DNA of 64,000 bases from Thermoanaerobacterium thermosaccharolyticum DSM 571 (GCF_000145615.1 NC_014410.1:248001-312000); one strand, 5' to 3'. Counted from the first letter of the stretch, positions 33,225 through 42,024 are shown. Notes: a model not told the origin generated them from the sequence alone. Numbers and translations are program-made.

Positions 33225-33653
33225 ATAATATATATACCGGTTATATTTATTCTTGCATATTTAAGCTATGTTGATTTAAAAAAGAGAGAAGTGCCTGATT
33301 TTGCGATCATTGTCTTTTTTATTTACTCTCTTTTTTTCATTAGCAATTTAAAGGAAAGCCTTTTAATGGCTGGATTAGTTTTTCTACTTCTCATCGTACC
33401 GACGTTTATGGTGGAAGGATGTATTGGTGGAGGAGATATTAAGCTTCTAACTGTTATGTCCTTTTTTATGGGCAATGATTTCTCCATGCTGGCATTGCCT
33501 ATGTTTGTACTTCTTATATTTTCTTTAATTTATGGTATATTGAAAGGAAAAGGCTTAAGATATTCTGTGCCTCTTGTACCGTATGTGTTTTTGTCTTACA
33601 TTTTTTATTTGATTTTGGAGGCGCTTATTAGGTTACCTTCATATATGCTATGA
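33225..33653 (+). CDS. Prepilin peptidase (A24, TadV/CpaA type), apparently with a non-ATG start
   Basis: This small polytopic aspartyl protease of about 142 residues has both catalytic sites, YVDLKKREVPDF and GGGDIKLL. The first ATG/GTG/TTG-type codon (GTG 33,291) lies after the first catalytic Asp. The frame is open upstream only back to a TAG at 33,222. A strong GGGGGGG site ends 8 bp before ATA codons at 33,225-33,230. Initiation at ATA is therefore the best explanation. It would process the pilin and two pseudopilins upstream. Confidence 0.75.
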   Translation: MIYIPVIFILAYLSYVDLKKREVPDFAIIVFFIYSLFFISNLKESLLMAGLVFLLLIVPTFMVEGCIGGGDIKLLTVMSFFMGNDFSMLALPMFVLLIFSLIYGILKGKGLRYSVPLVPYVFLSYIFYLILEALIRLPSYML

Positions 33654-33686
33654 TATTAGTATAAAAGATAAAAAGAAGGTGGTTTT

Positions 33687-33917
33687 GTGAAGATCACAAA
33701 GAAAATAGAAATTCCCGAAGAAATACTTTTGAGTCTTAGAAAAAGCGGAGATGAATTTATAGCTGAAATGAAAAAAACTGCAGCAGTTAGATATTATCAG
33801 GAAAAAAAGCTTTCAATAGGACAATGTGCAAAACTTGCTGAAATGAGTGAAGAAGAGTTCGTAAAATACCTCTCAAGCTTTAATGTAGGCATTTTTTCTT
33901 TTGACGACAAGAGATGA
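33687..33917 (+). CDS. UPF0175-family small protein (antitoxin-like)
   Basis: This 76-residue protein starts at GTG after AAGGTGG. It has the UPF0175 pattern of a strand followed by helices: IEIPEEILLSLRKSGDEF, then KLSIGQCAKLAEMSEEEF and the ending GIFSFDD. Members are often antitoxins or HTH regulators next to PIN-like toxins. No PIN gene follows, so this copy is either solitary or a regulator. Confidence 0.7.
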   Translation: MKITKKIEIPEEILLSLRKSGDEFIAEMKKTAAVRYYQEKKLSIGQCAKLAEMSEEEFVKYLSSFNVGIFSFDDKR

Positions 33918-34052
33918 TGATTATTGTTATTCACTGGCGGAGAAAAGAAAAAGAAAATATGGAAGCAAATTGTTTGGGAAGGTTTTTGAAAATGATATGC
34001 GCGCCGATTAAGGCGTTTTTTATTTTGCAAAAAATTAGAAGGAGGATTTGAA
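33918..34052 (+). other. Gap with a small GC-rich hairpin
   Basis: CGCC and GGCG around position 34,005 form a small stem followed by T6, a plausible terminator before the parM-like gene. No gene is recognised here. Confidence 0.4.
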
Positions 34053-35075
34053 ATGTTTAAGATAGGACTTGATTTGGGATATGGATATACGAAAGGAATT
34101 AACGAGTCTGATAAAACAGTTGTTTTTCCATCTATTGTTGGGAATGCTTATGAGAGAAATCTTAAAGGTCTTTTTGAAAGCAGTTTTGAGAAAAGAATTG
34201 ATAATATGCACATTGTAATCATGAACGGGGAAAGGCACGAATTTTTTGTTGGAGAGTTGGCCAGAAGAGAAGGAAGAAATGTCTCTTATGCATTTGATGA
34301 AAATAAGATAAATCATCCTAATACAAAAGCTTTAATTGCTGCATCGTGCCTTTTGCTTTTCCCTGAAGATGGAAGTCCAGTACATTTAGTGACTGGTCTA
34401 CCTCTTGAACAATATATTCACAAAAAAGATGAATTCTTAGAAATGCTTAAGGGATATAGAAATTTAGGTTGCTTTAAGGGGGATGAAAAGGTAAAGACGA
34501 TTAAGTTTGATAAAGTAACGATTTTTCCTCAGGCGGCGGGTGCGGTTTACTCGGCTATTATGGAGGACTTACATAGATATTTGATAAAAGGCAGTTATTT
34601 AGGACTTGTTGATATAGGTTTTAAGACAACAGATTTTATAGTTTTTTTAGTGGAGGACCGCTTGATTTTAAGGGAGGATTTGTCAGGAACTATAGATGTA
34701 GGCATATCTTCTATTTACAATTCAATCGATAAGTTATTCATACAAAAGACAGGCAGTAAGTTAGATGTACCAGAACTTATGAGGCTTGCAAAGGATGAAC
34801 GGATATTTTTTAGAGGAAGGCAGATTGATTTTGGAGATGAAATTAAAAGCATTAAGGCTGAAATTGCAAGGGTGATAAAGGACAGGCTTAAAGCTGTTTG
34901 GGGTAATAAGCTGGACTTTTTTAATACTATTTTTCTTGCTGGAGGAGGTGCTAAAGATCTGCAGGAATTTTTGGTAGATATATATGATAATGCAGTTATT
35001 GTGAAAGATCCTCAGATGGCCAATGCAAAAGGTTTTTTAAAAGTAGCAGAATTAGAAGAGAAGAAAAACAATTAG
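34053..35075 (+). CDS. ParM/Alp-type actin-like partition protein
   Basis: This 340-residue actin-fold ATPase has the phosphate-1 loop GLDLGYGYTKGI at residue 5 and phosphate-2 LVDIGFKTTDFIVF near 195. The adenosine motif region IFLAGGGAKDLQEF is near 295. Such proteins polymerise to push plasmid copies apart. It is followed by a small gene, an array of TGTAAACA repeats and an RHH-type gene, together resembling a type II (ParMRC) locus. GGAGG lies 7 bp before the ATG. Confidence 0.88.
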   Translation: MFKIGLDLGYGYTKGINESDKTVVFPSIVGNAYERNLKGLFESSFEKRIDNMHIVIMNGERHEFFVGELARREGRNVSYAFDENKINHPNTKALIAASCLLLFPEDGSPVHLVTGLPLEQYIHKKDEFLEMLKGYRNLGCFKGDEKVKTIKFDKVTIFPQAAGAVYSAIMEDLHRYLIKGSYLGLVDIGFKTTDFIVFLVEDRLILREDLSGTIDVGISSIYNSIDKLFIQKTGSKLDVPELMRLAKDERIFFRGRQIDFGDEIKSIKAEIARVIKDRLKAVWGNKLDFFNTIFLAGGGAKDLQEFLVDIYDNAVIVKDPQMANAKGFLKVAELEEKKNN

Positions 35076-35095
35076 ACGAGGTGGGAGGTGGGGCG

Positions 35096-35287
35096 ATGGC
35101 CAAAAGATTAAAAAACATAGAAAAACTTAATTATGAAAATGTATGGGAGCTTATGAAACAGATGGTGGATTACTATACAGAAAAGAAAAATTATATAACC
35201 AAGAGAGATATAAAATACATCATCAGGTTTTGTGAAAATACAAATCTTAAAGCAATACCTATTAAAGATGATGAGGAAATGATGTAA
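35096..35287 (+). CDS. Small basic helical protein downstream of parM
   Basis: This 63-residue protein (ATG at 35,096 after GGGAGGTGGGG) is predicted helical and basic, with YENVWELMKQMVDYYTEKKN and DIKYIIRFCEN. I do not recognise it. Its place directly after the actin-like gene and before the repeat array suggests a partition accessory role. Its stop lies next to the first TGTAAACA repeat. Confidence 0.55.
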   Translation: MAKRLKNIEKLNYENVWELMKQMVDYYTEKKNYITKRDIKYIIRFCENTNLKAIPIKDDEEMM

Positions 35288-35593
35288 ACAACTTTGGGAG
35301 CTTTTAAATCAATAAATATAGCGCGTTAAATATTGGAATGTAAACAAAAACTATTTTGTAAGATACTTTGGTTGTTTACATTTTTTAAATTTTATGAGCT
35401 ACAATTCTTTATTTTACTTGGCTTTAAGTTGTTTACAATGTATGTATACAGGTAAAAGTCTTGATACCAAAGGAACAAGGGATAAAAAACGGCAAAGTGT
35501 AAACAAACTTAATAAGAGAATTTGTTATCTGTTTACACTTTATGAATTTTATAGTTTCAAAACACTAGTATTACTCAAGTTAACCTGTAAACA
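35283..35593. repeat. Centromere-like array of TGTAAACA octamers
   Basis: The octamer TGTAAACA or its complement TGTTTACA occurs exactly at 35,283, 35,339, 35,373, 35,430, 35,498, 35,530 and 35,586. A variant, TGTATACA, is at 35,443. Seven exact copies in 311 bp, between a ParM-type gene and an RHH-type gene, are what a ParR-binding parC site would look like. Spacing is irregular, with orientation mixed. Confidence 0.75.
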
Positions 35594-35606
35594 GGTGGTG
35601 ATTTTT

Positions 35607-35924
35607 TTGCCTTCAAAAGTGTACAGTTTTAGAGTGGATGAAAGCGACTTAAATGAGGTTTTATCGAAATTTAACGGAAAGGATAGATCAGTATTTATAA
35701 AAAGTGCGTTGAAATTCTATGTTGATTTTTGTTTAGGCGAAAATAAAAATGATCCATTTAAAGAGATAAATGAGAAGCTTAATAGGATCGAAGCTGCTAT
35801 TTTAGGACTTAATTTAGAAGTGCCTTTAAAAAAGACAGAGACTCAAGCTCAAACGGTGGATGAATCTAAGGACACAACAGATCAATTCTTGCTGGAAAGT
35901 TTGCAAGATATACTTTCGCTTTAG
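35607..35924 (+). CDS. Ribbon-helix-helix-like protein, ParR candidate
   Basis: This 105-residue protein starts at TTG 6 bp after AGGTGGTG. The first part, YSFRVDESDLNEVLSKF then DRSVFIKSALKFYVDFC, fits a ribbon-helix-helix (strand then two helices). A coiled segment EINEKLNRIEAAIL and an acidic tail follow. ParR proteins are small RHH dimers that bind a repeat array and cap ParM filaments. The array directly upstream supports that role. The open frame extends upstream across the repeats, but this is probably not coding. Confidence 0.65.
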   Translation: MPSKVYSFRVDESDLNEVLSKFNGKDRSVFIKSALKFYVDFCLGENKNDPFKEINEKLNRIEAAILGLNLEVPLKKTETQAQTVDESKDTTDQFLLESLQDILSL

Positions 35925-36537
35925 TCAGATTTCACAAAGTTTTTAGCTAAAATTCTTAAGGCAGGATAAGGGGAGGTGCACTTCGTGCATCACACACGCC
36001 GGGCAGTGCCCGGCGGTACTGGTTTTGTAAGAGGTGTATTTTAAGGTGCTTTTCTTAGGTTGAAGGCGCATTTGTGCGCTTTAAATGGCTATTAGCTGTT
36101 GATAATTCTGAATTCTTTAGTGATGCTTATGTGGCGCACGTGAAATTTTATGTTTTTAAAGTTGCTTTTTTATGACAATTTGATAAAAAGTTCTGTTTAA
36201 TACTGCGGTAAGATTAGCGGTATTTTTATTTCTTAGAAAAACTTTTTTACAAAAATTATAAAATAAATTGTGAGAGTTAGGGTTAATTTTTCCCAACAGG
36301 TAGGGCTATATTCATGATAATCAACTGTACAAGAAACTGTAGTGAGTTTTTCATAAACTTCTGTTTGTTAGTAAATAGGTGAGTTTTTATAATGAAAGAA
36401 TCTTTATCTTTCATTTTTTTAATGATGTTTGGCAACGCAGAACTGCTAAAATCCTTGTAGAGTTTTAAAAGAGAATCATCTGGTTTATGAAAAATAAATA
36501 GCAGTAGAGAATTTGGATGTTTTTGGAGGTGCCATTC
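35925..36537. other. Non-coding region with GC-rich hairpins, candidate oriT; terminator near 36,400
   Basis: Three adjacent stems stand out in AT-rich surroundings. They are TGCAC-TTC-GTGCA (35,977-35,989), CGCCGGGC-AGT-GCCCGGCG (35,997-36,015) and GCGCA-TTTG-TGCGC (36,066-36,079). They lie about 1.5 kb upstream of the relaxase and just before its operon, where a transfer origin would be expected. AATACTGC/GCGGTATT (36,196-36,230) and AATGAAAGA/TCTTTCATT with a T7 tail (36,391-36,420) look like terminators. No gene is supported. The nick site is unknown. Confidence 0.45.
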
Positions 36538-37173
36538 GTGTGTGAAATAAGCAACTACAAAAAACTTGCTGATCCTGATAAAAGCAAGTCTAAAGGTAAT
36601 CCAAATGGCAAATGTAAAAATGACATAAGGATTGATGGGGAGCAAGAGCAAAAAGAAGTCGATAATAAAAGCGATAGAAATCCTAAAATAAAAATTTTGC
36701 ATAGTATTCCTCCATTCTTGTATAATGAAGAAGAATTTGAAAGAGTGGCGTCTGAACTATATGGCTTAAAAGACCTAATAATAGGTATAACACACATTTT
36801 AGGTACTTTCTTTGCAGTATATATACTCTATTCTATTTCTTTTCAAGATTTCCTTTTTTCTTTTTTAAATCCAGCTAAAATATCTAGAATAACAGGAGAG
36901 AAAATTTACGTGTATTTATTTCTTATATGGACTGGATGGTCATTTGCGATATACGGTGTTTCGAATTTAGTTAAAGTTTTGCTTAATCTAAATGTGGAAG
37001 AGGTAACACTTATTGATTATATAAGTTTGCTAATATACTTTTTGCCTGTCATTGCCAGTTTATGGTTTATGCCTCATAAAGATTTTAAGATTTGGTACGA
37101 TATAATTTTTTATTTGATTATGTGGTATGAAATCTTTGTACGTAGAATTTTTAAGATTTTTATTATCTTTTAA
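36538..37173 (+). CDS. Membrane protein of unknown function
   Basis: This 211-residue protein starts at GTG 8 bp after GGAGG. The first 70 residues are polar and Lys/Asn/Asp-rich. About five hydrophobic segments follow (for example GITHILGTFFAVYILYSIS). No family is recognised. It begins the operon that continues with the RHH protein and relaxase, so it may take part in transfer or entry exclusion. That is inference from position only. Confidence 0.6.
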   Translation: MCEISNYKKLADPDKSKSKGNPNGKCKNDIRIDGEQEQKEVDNKSDRNPKIKILHSIPPFLYNEEEFERVASELYGLKDLIIGITHILGTFFAVYILYSISFQDFLFSFLNPAKISRITGEKIYVYLFLIWTGWSFAIYGVSNLVKVLLNLNVEEVTLIDYISLLIYFLPVIASLWFMPHKDFKIWYDIIFYLIMWYEIFVRRIFKIFIIF

Positions 37174-37185
37174 GGAGTGATGCCT

Positions 37186-37554
37186 TTGAAAAGAATAAAT
37201 GTCCAATTGCCAGAGGATGTTTATCAAGTTTTGGTGAATCTAGCGTCTAGAAGAGATGAATCTATTTCGGCTGTTGCAAGAAAAATGCTTGCAGACGCAG
37301 TCGTTGTTGAAGCTGCAAATGATGGCATTGATAAAGTGACAGAAGCTGTAAGAAAAGCGATGCGGGATGTTTTGAAACCTTCTGAGGACCGTTTAGCAAA
37401 ACTTATGGCTAAAGCAGCGGTTGCGTCTGCTACAGCAATGTACATGAACACACAGTGTATTGCAGATTTAGGCAAAAATGATGCTTTAGAGCTTTATCAG
37501 GTTGCCAGAACTAAAGCTGTTGCATATCTCAAAGAAAAGGGTGAAGAAGAATGA
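37186..37554 (+). CDS. RHH accessory protein of the relaxosome (MobC-like)
   Basis: This 122-residue protein starts at TTG 8 bp after AAGGAG. A CopG-type ribbon-helix-helix (KRINVQLPEDVYQVLVNLAS, then DESISAVARKMLADAV) is followed by an alanine-rich helical C-terminus. It overlaps the relaxase start by 4 bp. Such proteins bind oriT and recruit the relaxase. The assignment comes from fold and context. Confidence 0.7.
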   Translation: MKRINVQLPEDVYQVLVNLASRRDESISAVARKMLADAVVVEAANDGIDKVTEAVRKAMRDVLKPSEDRLAKLMAKAAVASATAMYMNTQCIADLGKNDALELYQVARTKAVAYLKEKGEEE

Positions 37555-38750
37555 GCCATTCTCCATTTGTAATGAAAATAGCATTTTATCCTTTGTCGGC
37601 CAAGAATCAAGCAAGGAATAGTGCACATGTTAAGTACATTGCAACAAGACCTGGAGCTGATAGAGGCGAAATAGAAATAGAAGATGAACTTGTCCTTGAT
37701 AGTCCAGAATATCACGCAAAATATATGGATGAAAGACCTGGCAGCCATGGTCTTTTCACTGATAGTGAAAAGATACCAGATTTGAAAGAGATACAGCAGG
37801 AACTTAAAAGCCACAAAGGCACTGTCTGGAGGATGGTGCTTTCCTTAAAAGAAGAAGATGCAGTAAGGTTAGGGTATACTTCAAGGGATGCTTGGGAAAA
37901 AACCTTGAGAGCGTCAATGCCTGAAGCTGCATCAAAGATGGGAATTGCGGAATCAAATTTAAGATGGGCAGCAGCATTTCATCAAGCTCATGGTCATCCG
38001 CATGTACATGTTATTATGTGGGAGAAGGAGCCGAGACGATTAAGAGGTGTACTGTCGAAGGGAGAAAGAGAAGACATAAGAAAGGTATTTATTCGAGAAA
38101 TATATGCAAAAGAAAGACTGGAACTCACAGCAGAGAAATCAGCGATTAGAGACTTAATCAGAGATACTGCTAGAAGTGACATTTTAACTCTTTTAAAAGA
38201 AGTAAACGGTGCGAAGGTAGAAATTAAAGCATTAGACGGGGAAAGAACGGTGCTTCCTCCAACACTTGAACATCATGCAAGAGAAGAACTTTTGAGAAAG
38301 CTTAAAGAGCTTTCCTTTATTATGCCTTCAAAAGGGCGTATTTCATTTGCATATATGCCTAAAGATGTTAAAGAAAGAGCAAATGAAATTTCAGATTGGC
38401 TTTTAAAGCAGCCAGGTTTTTCTGAGTCTGTTGAAAAATATAAGGAACTTGCTAAAGAGCTGGCCAGCTATTACACATCAAATCCTGAAGCTTTAGGAAA
38501 GGTAGCACAAAAGGCATACGAAGACATACAAAAAAGAGTATCTCAGATTGTGCTAAAGGGAGCTACGACACTGCAGAAAGAAAAAACAATAGATACAACA
38601 AGACTTACTAACTCAGTATGGCGTTCAGCGTGGAGAGCTTTGGAAAGAGAAAGACTGAGAGCCGAAGCACAGGGTACCATTGCAGCAAAGAAGGAAATGG
38701 AGAAGAAAAGAAAGGCTGTTGAAAGAAGGAGTGAAAGTCGTGAAGTTTAG
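37551..38750 (+). CDS. Conjugative relaxase, MobP-type
   Basis: This 399-residue protein has the N-terminal segment SPFVMKIAFYPLSAKNQARN and the strand HVKYIATRPG found in MobP3-like relaxases. The three-histidine metal site lies in FHQAHGHPHVHVIMWEK near residues 143-158. It nicks one oriT strand and becomes covalently attached to lead DNA into the recipient. It is coupled to the RHH protein upstream and overlaps the coupling-protein gene downstream. The catalytic tyrosine was not assigned. Confidence 0.85.
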   Translation: MSHSPFVMKIAFYPLSAKNQARNSAHVKYIATRPGADRGEIEIEDELVLDSPEYHAKYMDERPGSHGLFTDSEKIPDLKEIQQELKSHKGTVWRMVLSLKEEDAVRLGYTSRDAWEKTLRASMPEAASKMGIAESNLRWAAAFHQAHGHPHVHVIMWEKEPRRLRGVLSKGEREDIRKVFIREIYAKERLELTAEKSAIRDLIRDTARSDILTLLKEVNGAKVEIKALDGERTVLPPTLEHHAREELLRKLKELSFIMPSKGRISFAYMPKDVKERANEISDWLLKQPGFSESVEKYKELAKELASYYTSNPEALGKVAQKAYEDIQKRVSQIVLKGATTLQKEKTIDTTRLTNSVWRSAWRALERERLRAEAQGTIAAKKEMEKKRKAVERRSESREV

Positions 38751-40554
38751 AGTCGTTTTAGTTATTTTAGTTCTTATTGCCGACTTTTTACTTGGACCTT
38801 TTTTGTGTGTTTTTCCGCTTTATGCGAGAGATTATGGTTTTAAGAATGGTTCTAATATATGGATGTCATATATAAAAGAAAAGCCTTTGTTAGGAGTATT
38901 TTTATTAGAAAAAGAGGAAGTGCGAATTCCGTGGATGTGGCTACAACCTGCTTTTTTTGCAGCATTAATTTCTATTTTTTCTCCTATATACGGTAGAAAA
39001 AAGAGAAAAAGTGATGTGATGAATCTACCTGAAGCGTTTGGACAGGGACAGCATGGTACTGCAAGGTGGAGAACAGAAAAGGAAATTTCAAAGACATTTA
39101 CAGTATGGAATACAAACAGCAATCTATCAAAAGGCGGATTTGTAGTAGGTGCTGAAAGAGAAAGAGTGTGGCTGGATACTGGAGATGGACATTGCCTTGT
39201 AATAGGATCAACTAGAAGCGGAAAGTCTAGAAGAGTTATACTTCCTACGATTTGGAATTTAGGGAAAGCTGGAGAGAGTATTATTGTATCCGATCCGAAA
39301 GGCGAGATCTATAGTTATTCATCAGAGTATTTAAAAAAGCAAGGGTATAAAGTAATACTTATTGATCTTAGAGATCCATATAGAGGGAATCAATGGAATC
39401 CACTTTTGCACGTTTCATCTGCACTGGACTCTAATGATTATTCTGCTGCAAGTCAAGCAGCATGGGATGTTGCGAATATTATAAGCAATCAGCAGCAGTA
39501 CACAGGTGATCCTATATGGCCACAGTCACAGGAAAGCTTAACTGCTGCTTTGATTTTGGCTGTGTCATCTTTTGCACCTTATGAGGCAAGACATTTAGGT
39601 AGTGTATATGAAATGCTACATCAAATGGGAGCAAATGGTGGAGATCTGCTAGATGAATATTTTTGCTCTCTTCCTAAAGAACATCCTGCATCTTCAGCTT
39701 ATGGTGTTGCAGCACTTTCAGAAGATAGATTAAGAAGCTCAATTTTTACAGGAACTGCAGCACAGCTTAGGCTTTGGTCAGATCCTGCGGTTATTTGGCT
39801 TACATCAAATCAGGATCATAATTTAGATGACTTAGGGAAGGAAAAAGCGGCTGTCTTTATCGTTATACCTGATGAAAGGAGCACGAGGAATGTATTAGCT
39901 TCTCTATATATAACACAAACATATCAGGCTTTAGTTGATCTTGCAAACAGAAATGGAGGGATACTGCCAAAAAGGGTCAACTTCATATTGGATGAGTTTG
40001 GCAATCTTCCATCAATACCTGAATTTGATAGAAAAGTTACCGTTGCAGCAGGCAGAGGTATGCGGTTTTTATTAGCTGTTCAGGATATATCGCAAATTAA
40101 AGCTAAATATAGGGAACTTTCTCAGACGATTACAGGAAACTGCGCAACATGGGTATATATACTTACTACAGATTTAGAAACAGCAAAAATAATAAGTGGA
40201 AAGACAGGTCAATACACTGTTAAGACAGAAAGCTATTCTTCACAGGTTAAAAACACAGATTTTAGTCATGGCACTACAGAAGGCCTTACAGGAAGGCCTC
40301 TTTTACTTCCGGATGAGGTATTAAGGTGGCCAAAGGATAAATCACTTATTCTTCAAGCTAGATACAACCCTGCTTATCTTCCACTTCCTGATCTTTCTGA
40401 ATGGCCTGCAAATGAAGATCTAATACCTTCTATAGTTTCAGATGCTATTAAAAAGGAGGTGAGAGCTGTTCCTGTTTGGGTACCAAATATTCAAGAGGAA
40501 GAAATGACGGAAGCAGACAAAACAAATGAAAGTTTGCTATCAAAATTAAGATGA
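38740..40554 (+). CDS. Type IV coupling protein, VirD4/TraG family
   Basis: This 604-residue ATPase starts at GTG 9 bp after AAGGA, overlapping the relaxase end. There are two N-terminal membrane helices. Walker A GSTRSGKSR is near residue 157, and Walker B in FILDEFGNLPSIPEF is near 413. It docks the relaxosome to the secretion channel and pumps DNA. TGNCATWVYILT near 465 is also family-typical. Similar to the CD1115-like VirD4 group of Gram-positive ICEs. Confidence 0.9.
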   Translation: MKFRVVLVILVLIADFLLGPFLCVFPLYARDYGFKNGSNIWMSYIKEKPLLGVFLLEKEEVRIPWMWLQPAFFAALISIFSPIYGRKKRKSDVMNLPEAFGQGQHGTARWRTEKEISKTFTVWNTNSNLSKGGFVVGAERERVWLDTGDGHCLVIGSTRSGKSRRVILPTIWNLGKAGESIIVSDPKGEIYSYSSEYLKKQGYKVILIDLRDPYRGNQWNPLLHVSSALDSNDYSAASQAAWDVANIISNQQQYTGDPIWPQSQESLTAALILAVSSFAPYEARHLGSVYEMLHQMGANGGDLLDEYFCSLPKEHPASSAYGVAALSEDRLRSSIFTGTAAQLRLWSDPAVIWLTSNQDHNLDDLGKEKAAVFIVIPDERSTRNVLASLYITQTYQALVDLANRNGGILPKRVNFILDEFGNLPSIPEFDRKVTVAAGRGMRFLLAVQDISQIKAKYRELSQTITGNCATWVYILTTDLETAKIISGKTGQYTVKTESYSSQVKNTDFSHGTTEGLTGRPLLLPDEVLRWPKDKSLILQARYNPAYLPLPDLSEWPANEDLIPSIVSDAIKKEVRAVPVWVPNIQEEEMTEADKTNESLLSKLR

Positions 40555-40567
40555 AGGAGGAGATTTT

Positions 40568-40810
40568 ATGCCAACAATTGTTACTGGTGCTTTTAATCTT
40601 TTAAATGATGCTTTAACATGGATTCTTTATATCATTCCGGCCGCCAGTGGAGCAGCTATTGGATATCATGCTCTTATGAAACAGATGGGAGATGGTGATC
40701 CGTCTGTCACTGCTGCTCATAATCGATCTATAAAAAACGTATTGATTGGAGGAGCAATTGGAATGAGTGCTGCATCACTTGTTAAAGTCTTTTTATCATA
40801 TTTTAAATAA
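40568..40810 (+). CDS. Small two-helix membrane protein, VirB2-like
   Basis: This 80-residue protein has two hydrophobic segments (LTWILYIIPAASGAAIGYHA and VLIGGAIGMSAASLVKVFLS) separated by a short polar loop. This is the layout of VirB2/TrbC-type pilins in Gram-positive T4SS. It is placed between virD4 and the VirB6-like gene, as in Tn1549-type elements. GGAGGAG precedes it. Confidence 0.7.
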   Translation: MPTIVTGAFNLLNDALTWILYIIPAASGAAIGYHALMKQMGDGDPSVTAAHNRSIKNVLIGGAIGMSAASLVKVFLSYFK

Positions 40811-40851
40811 TTAAAAGGGCTACATTTAAGGTCCTTTTAGGAGGTGTTTTT

Positions 40852-41718
40852 TTGTTAGCTTCAATAGAAAACATGATTATGAATTCAGTGACAAACTTTT
40901 TTTCAAATATACTTGACAGCCTTTTAAGCCTTTTTGTCTCCTTTTTAGGAGATGAAATGGCTTTGGCTTTAAAAATCCTTAATACGCCTTATATAACTAA
41001 CGCGATTTACTTTACTAAGCTTATAGCAGGAACTCTTTTGGGAGTAAAGGTTGCTGCCGAAGCATTAAAGGCATATATTTTATACACTTCAGGTGATTCC
41101 TCTGCTCGGCCTTTTGAACTGGTTAAAAGGACAGGCTTTGCTGCTTTAATGGTTTCAGCAGGTCCTTGGGCTGTGAGTACAATTTATGAATGGGGGACGG
41201 AACTTGCAAAGGCTGTTGCATCACTGCCTTCAACACAGGCAAACAACCCTGTTGCAGGGCTTCAGAATATACTTTCAGAACTATCTTCTTTTTCTTCTGC
41301 AGTTATCTTCATAGCTCTCATAGCATTAGTAGTCTGGATATTGATTTTGGTTCAGACGGGAATAAGGGCAGTAGAGATAGCTTTTCTTTCAGTTTCAGCG
41401 CCAATCATGGCTGTAGGACTTACAAGGCCAGATGAAGGCGTATGGACAGTATGGTGGAGAGAGCTTATTGTATTATCTCTCTCTCAAGCTGTTCAAACTT
41501 TTATGATAAGAGGATTTCTTTCTACAGGAGTGAATATGCAGTTCAGCTCACCTGTTTTGAACTTGCTGATGCTTATAGGCTGGCTTTGGGTAGCATTTAA
41601 GACTCCTGCTGTCTTAAGACAGTTTGCATATCATACCGGAATGGGATCTGCAGTAGGTCAGGCTGGACAGTCGGCAGGAAGCATGTATATATTAAGAAAA
41701 GCTATATTGAGGGGGTAA
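40852..41718 (+). CDS. Polytopic T4SS membrane protein, VirB6/TrbL-like
   Basis: This 288-residue protein has five or more membrane helices. FLSVSAPIMAVGLTRPDEGV followed by WWRELIVLSLSQAVQTFMI is a conserved segment of TrbL/VirB6-like conjugation proteins. It probably forms the inner part of the DNA channel. It starts at TTG after AGGAGG. It is followed immediately by the VirB3-like gene. Confidence 0.8.
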   Translation: MLASIENMIMNSVTNFFSNILDSLLSLFVSFLGDEMALALKILNTPYITNAIYFTKLIAGTLLGVKVAAEALKAYILYTSGDSSARPFELVKRTGFAALMVSAGPWAVSTIYEWGTELAKAVASLPSTQANNPVAGLQNILSELSSFSSAVIFIALIALVVWILILVQTGIRAVEIAFLSVSAPIMAVGLTRPDEGVWTVWWRELIVLSLSQAVQTFMIRGFLSTGVNMQFSSPVLNLLMLIGWLWVAFKTPAVLRQFAYHTGMGSAVGQAGQSAGSMYILRKAILRG

Positions 41719-41724
41719 TTGAAT

Positions 41725-42024
41725 TTGTATCAGGTACCTAAGAATATTTCAGGAAAATTTGAATTGCTGCCCGGTTTTGGATGGAATGAACTTTTTTTTG
41801 TTCTCTTAGGTTTTTTGGCAGGTATTTTTGTCTATGTTGTTTTATCTATTTTTACTCAATCTTTAATAAGATATTTAGTTGTGTTTATATTTACCGGACT
41901 TGCATACTTTTTAGTTATTCCAGGACCAGACGGAAGCAGTGTGTTAAGCTTAATAAAATATTACATTAGATGGAGCAAGAAGCAGAAAAGATATCTTAAT
42001 ATACTGGGAGGGAATAGAGGTTGA
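41725..42024 (+). CDS. PrgI/VirB3-like T4SS membrane protein
   Basis: This 99-residue protein from TTG (9 bp after GAGGGGG) begins YQVPKNISGKFELLPGFGWN and has two adjacent membrane helices, matching the PrgI/VirB3-like family. It works with VirB4. It overlaps the next gene by 4 bp. Confidence 0.8.
   Translation: MYQVPKNISGKFELLPGFGWNELFFVLLGFLAGIFVYVVLSIFTQSLIRYLVVFIFTGLAYFLVIPGPDGSSVLSLIKYYIRWSKKQKRYLNILGGNRG

Noticed and set aside
36283-36702. 139-residue minus-strand frame
   Set aside because: It overlaps the start of a + strand gene with a clear ribosome site, and has no recognisable motif. The region contains terminator-like hairpins.
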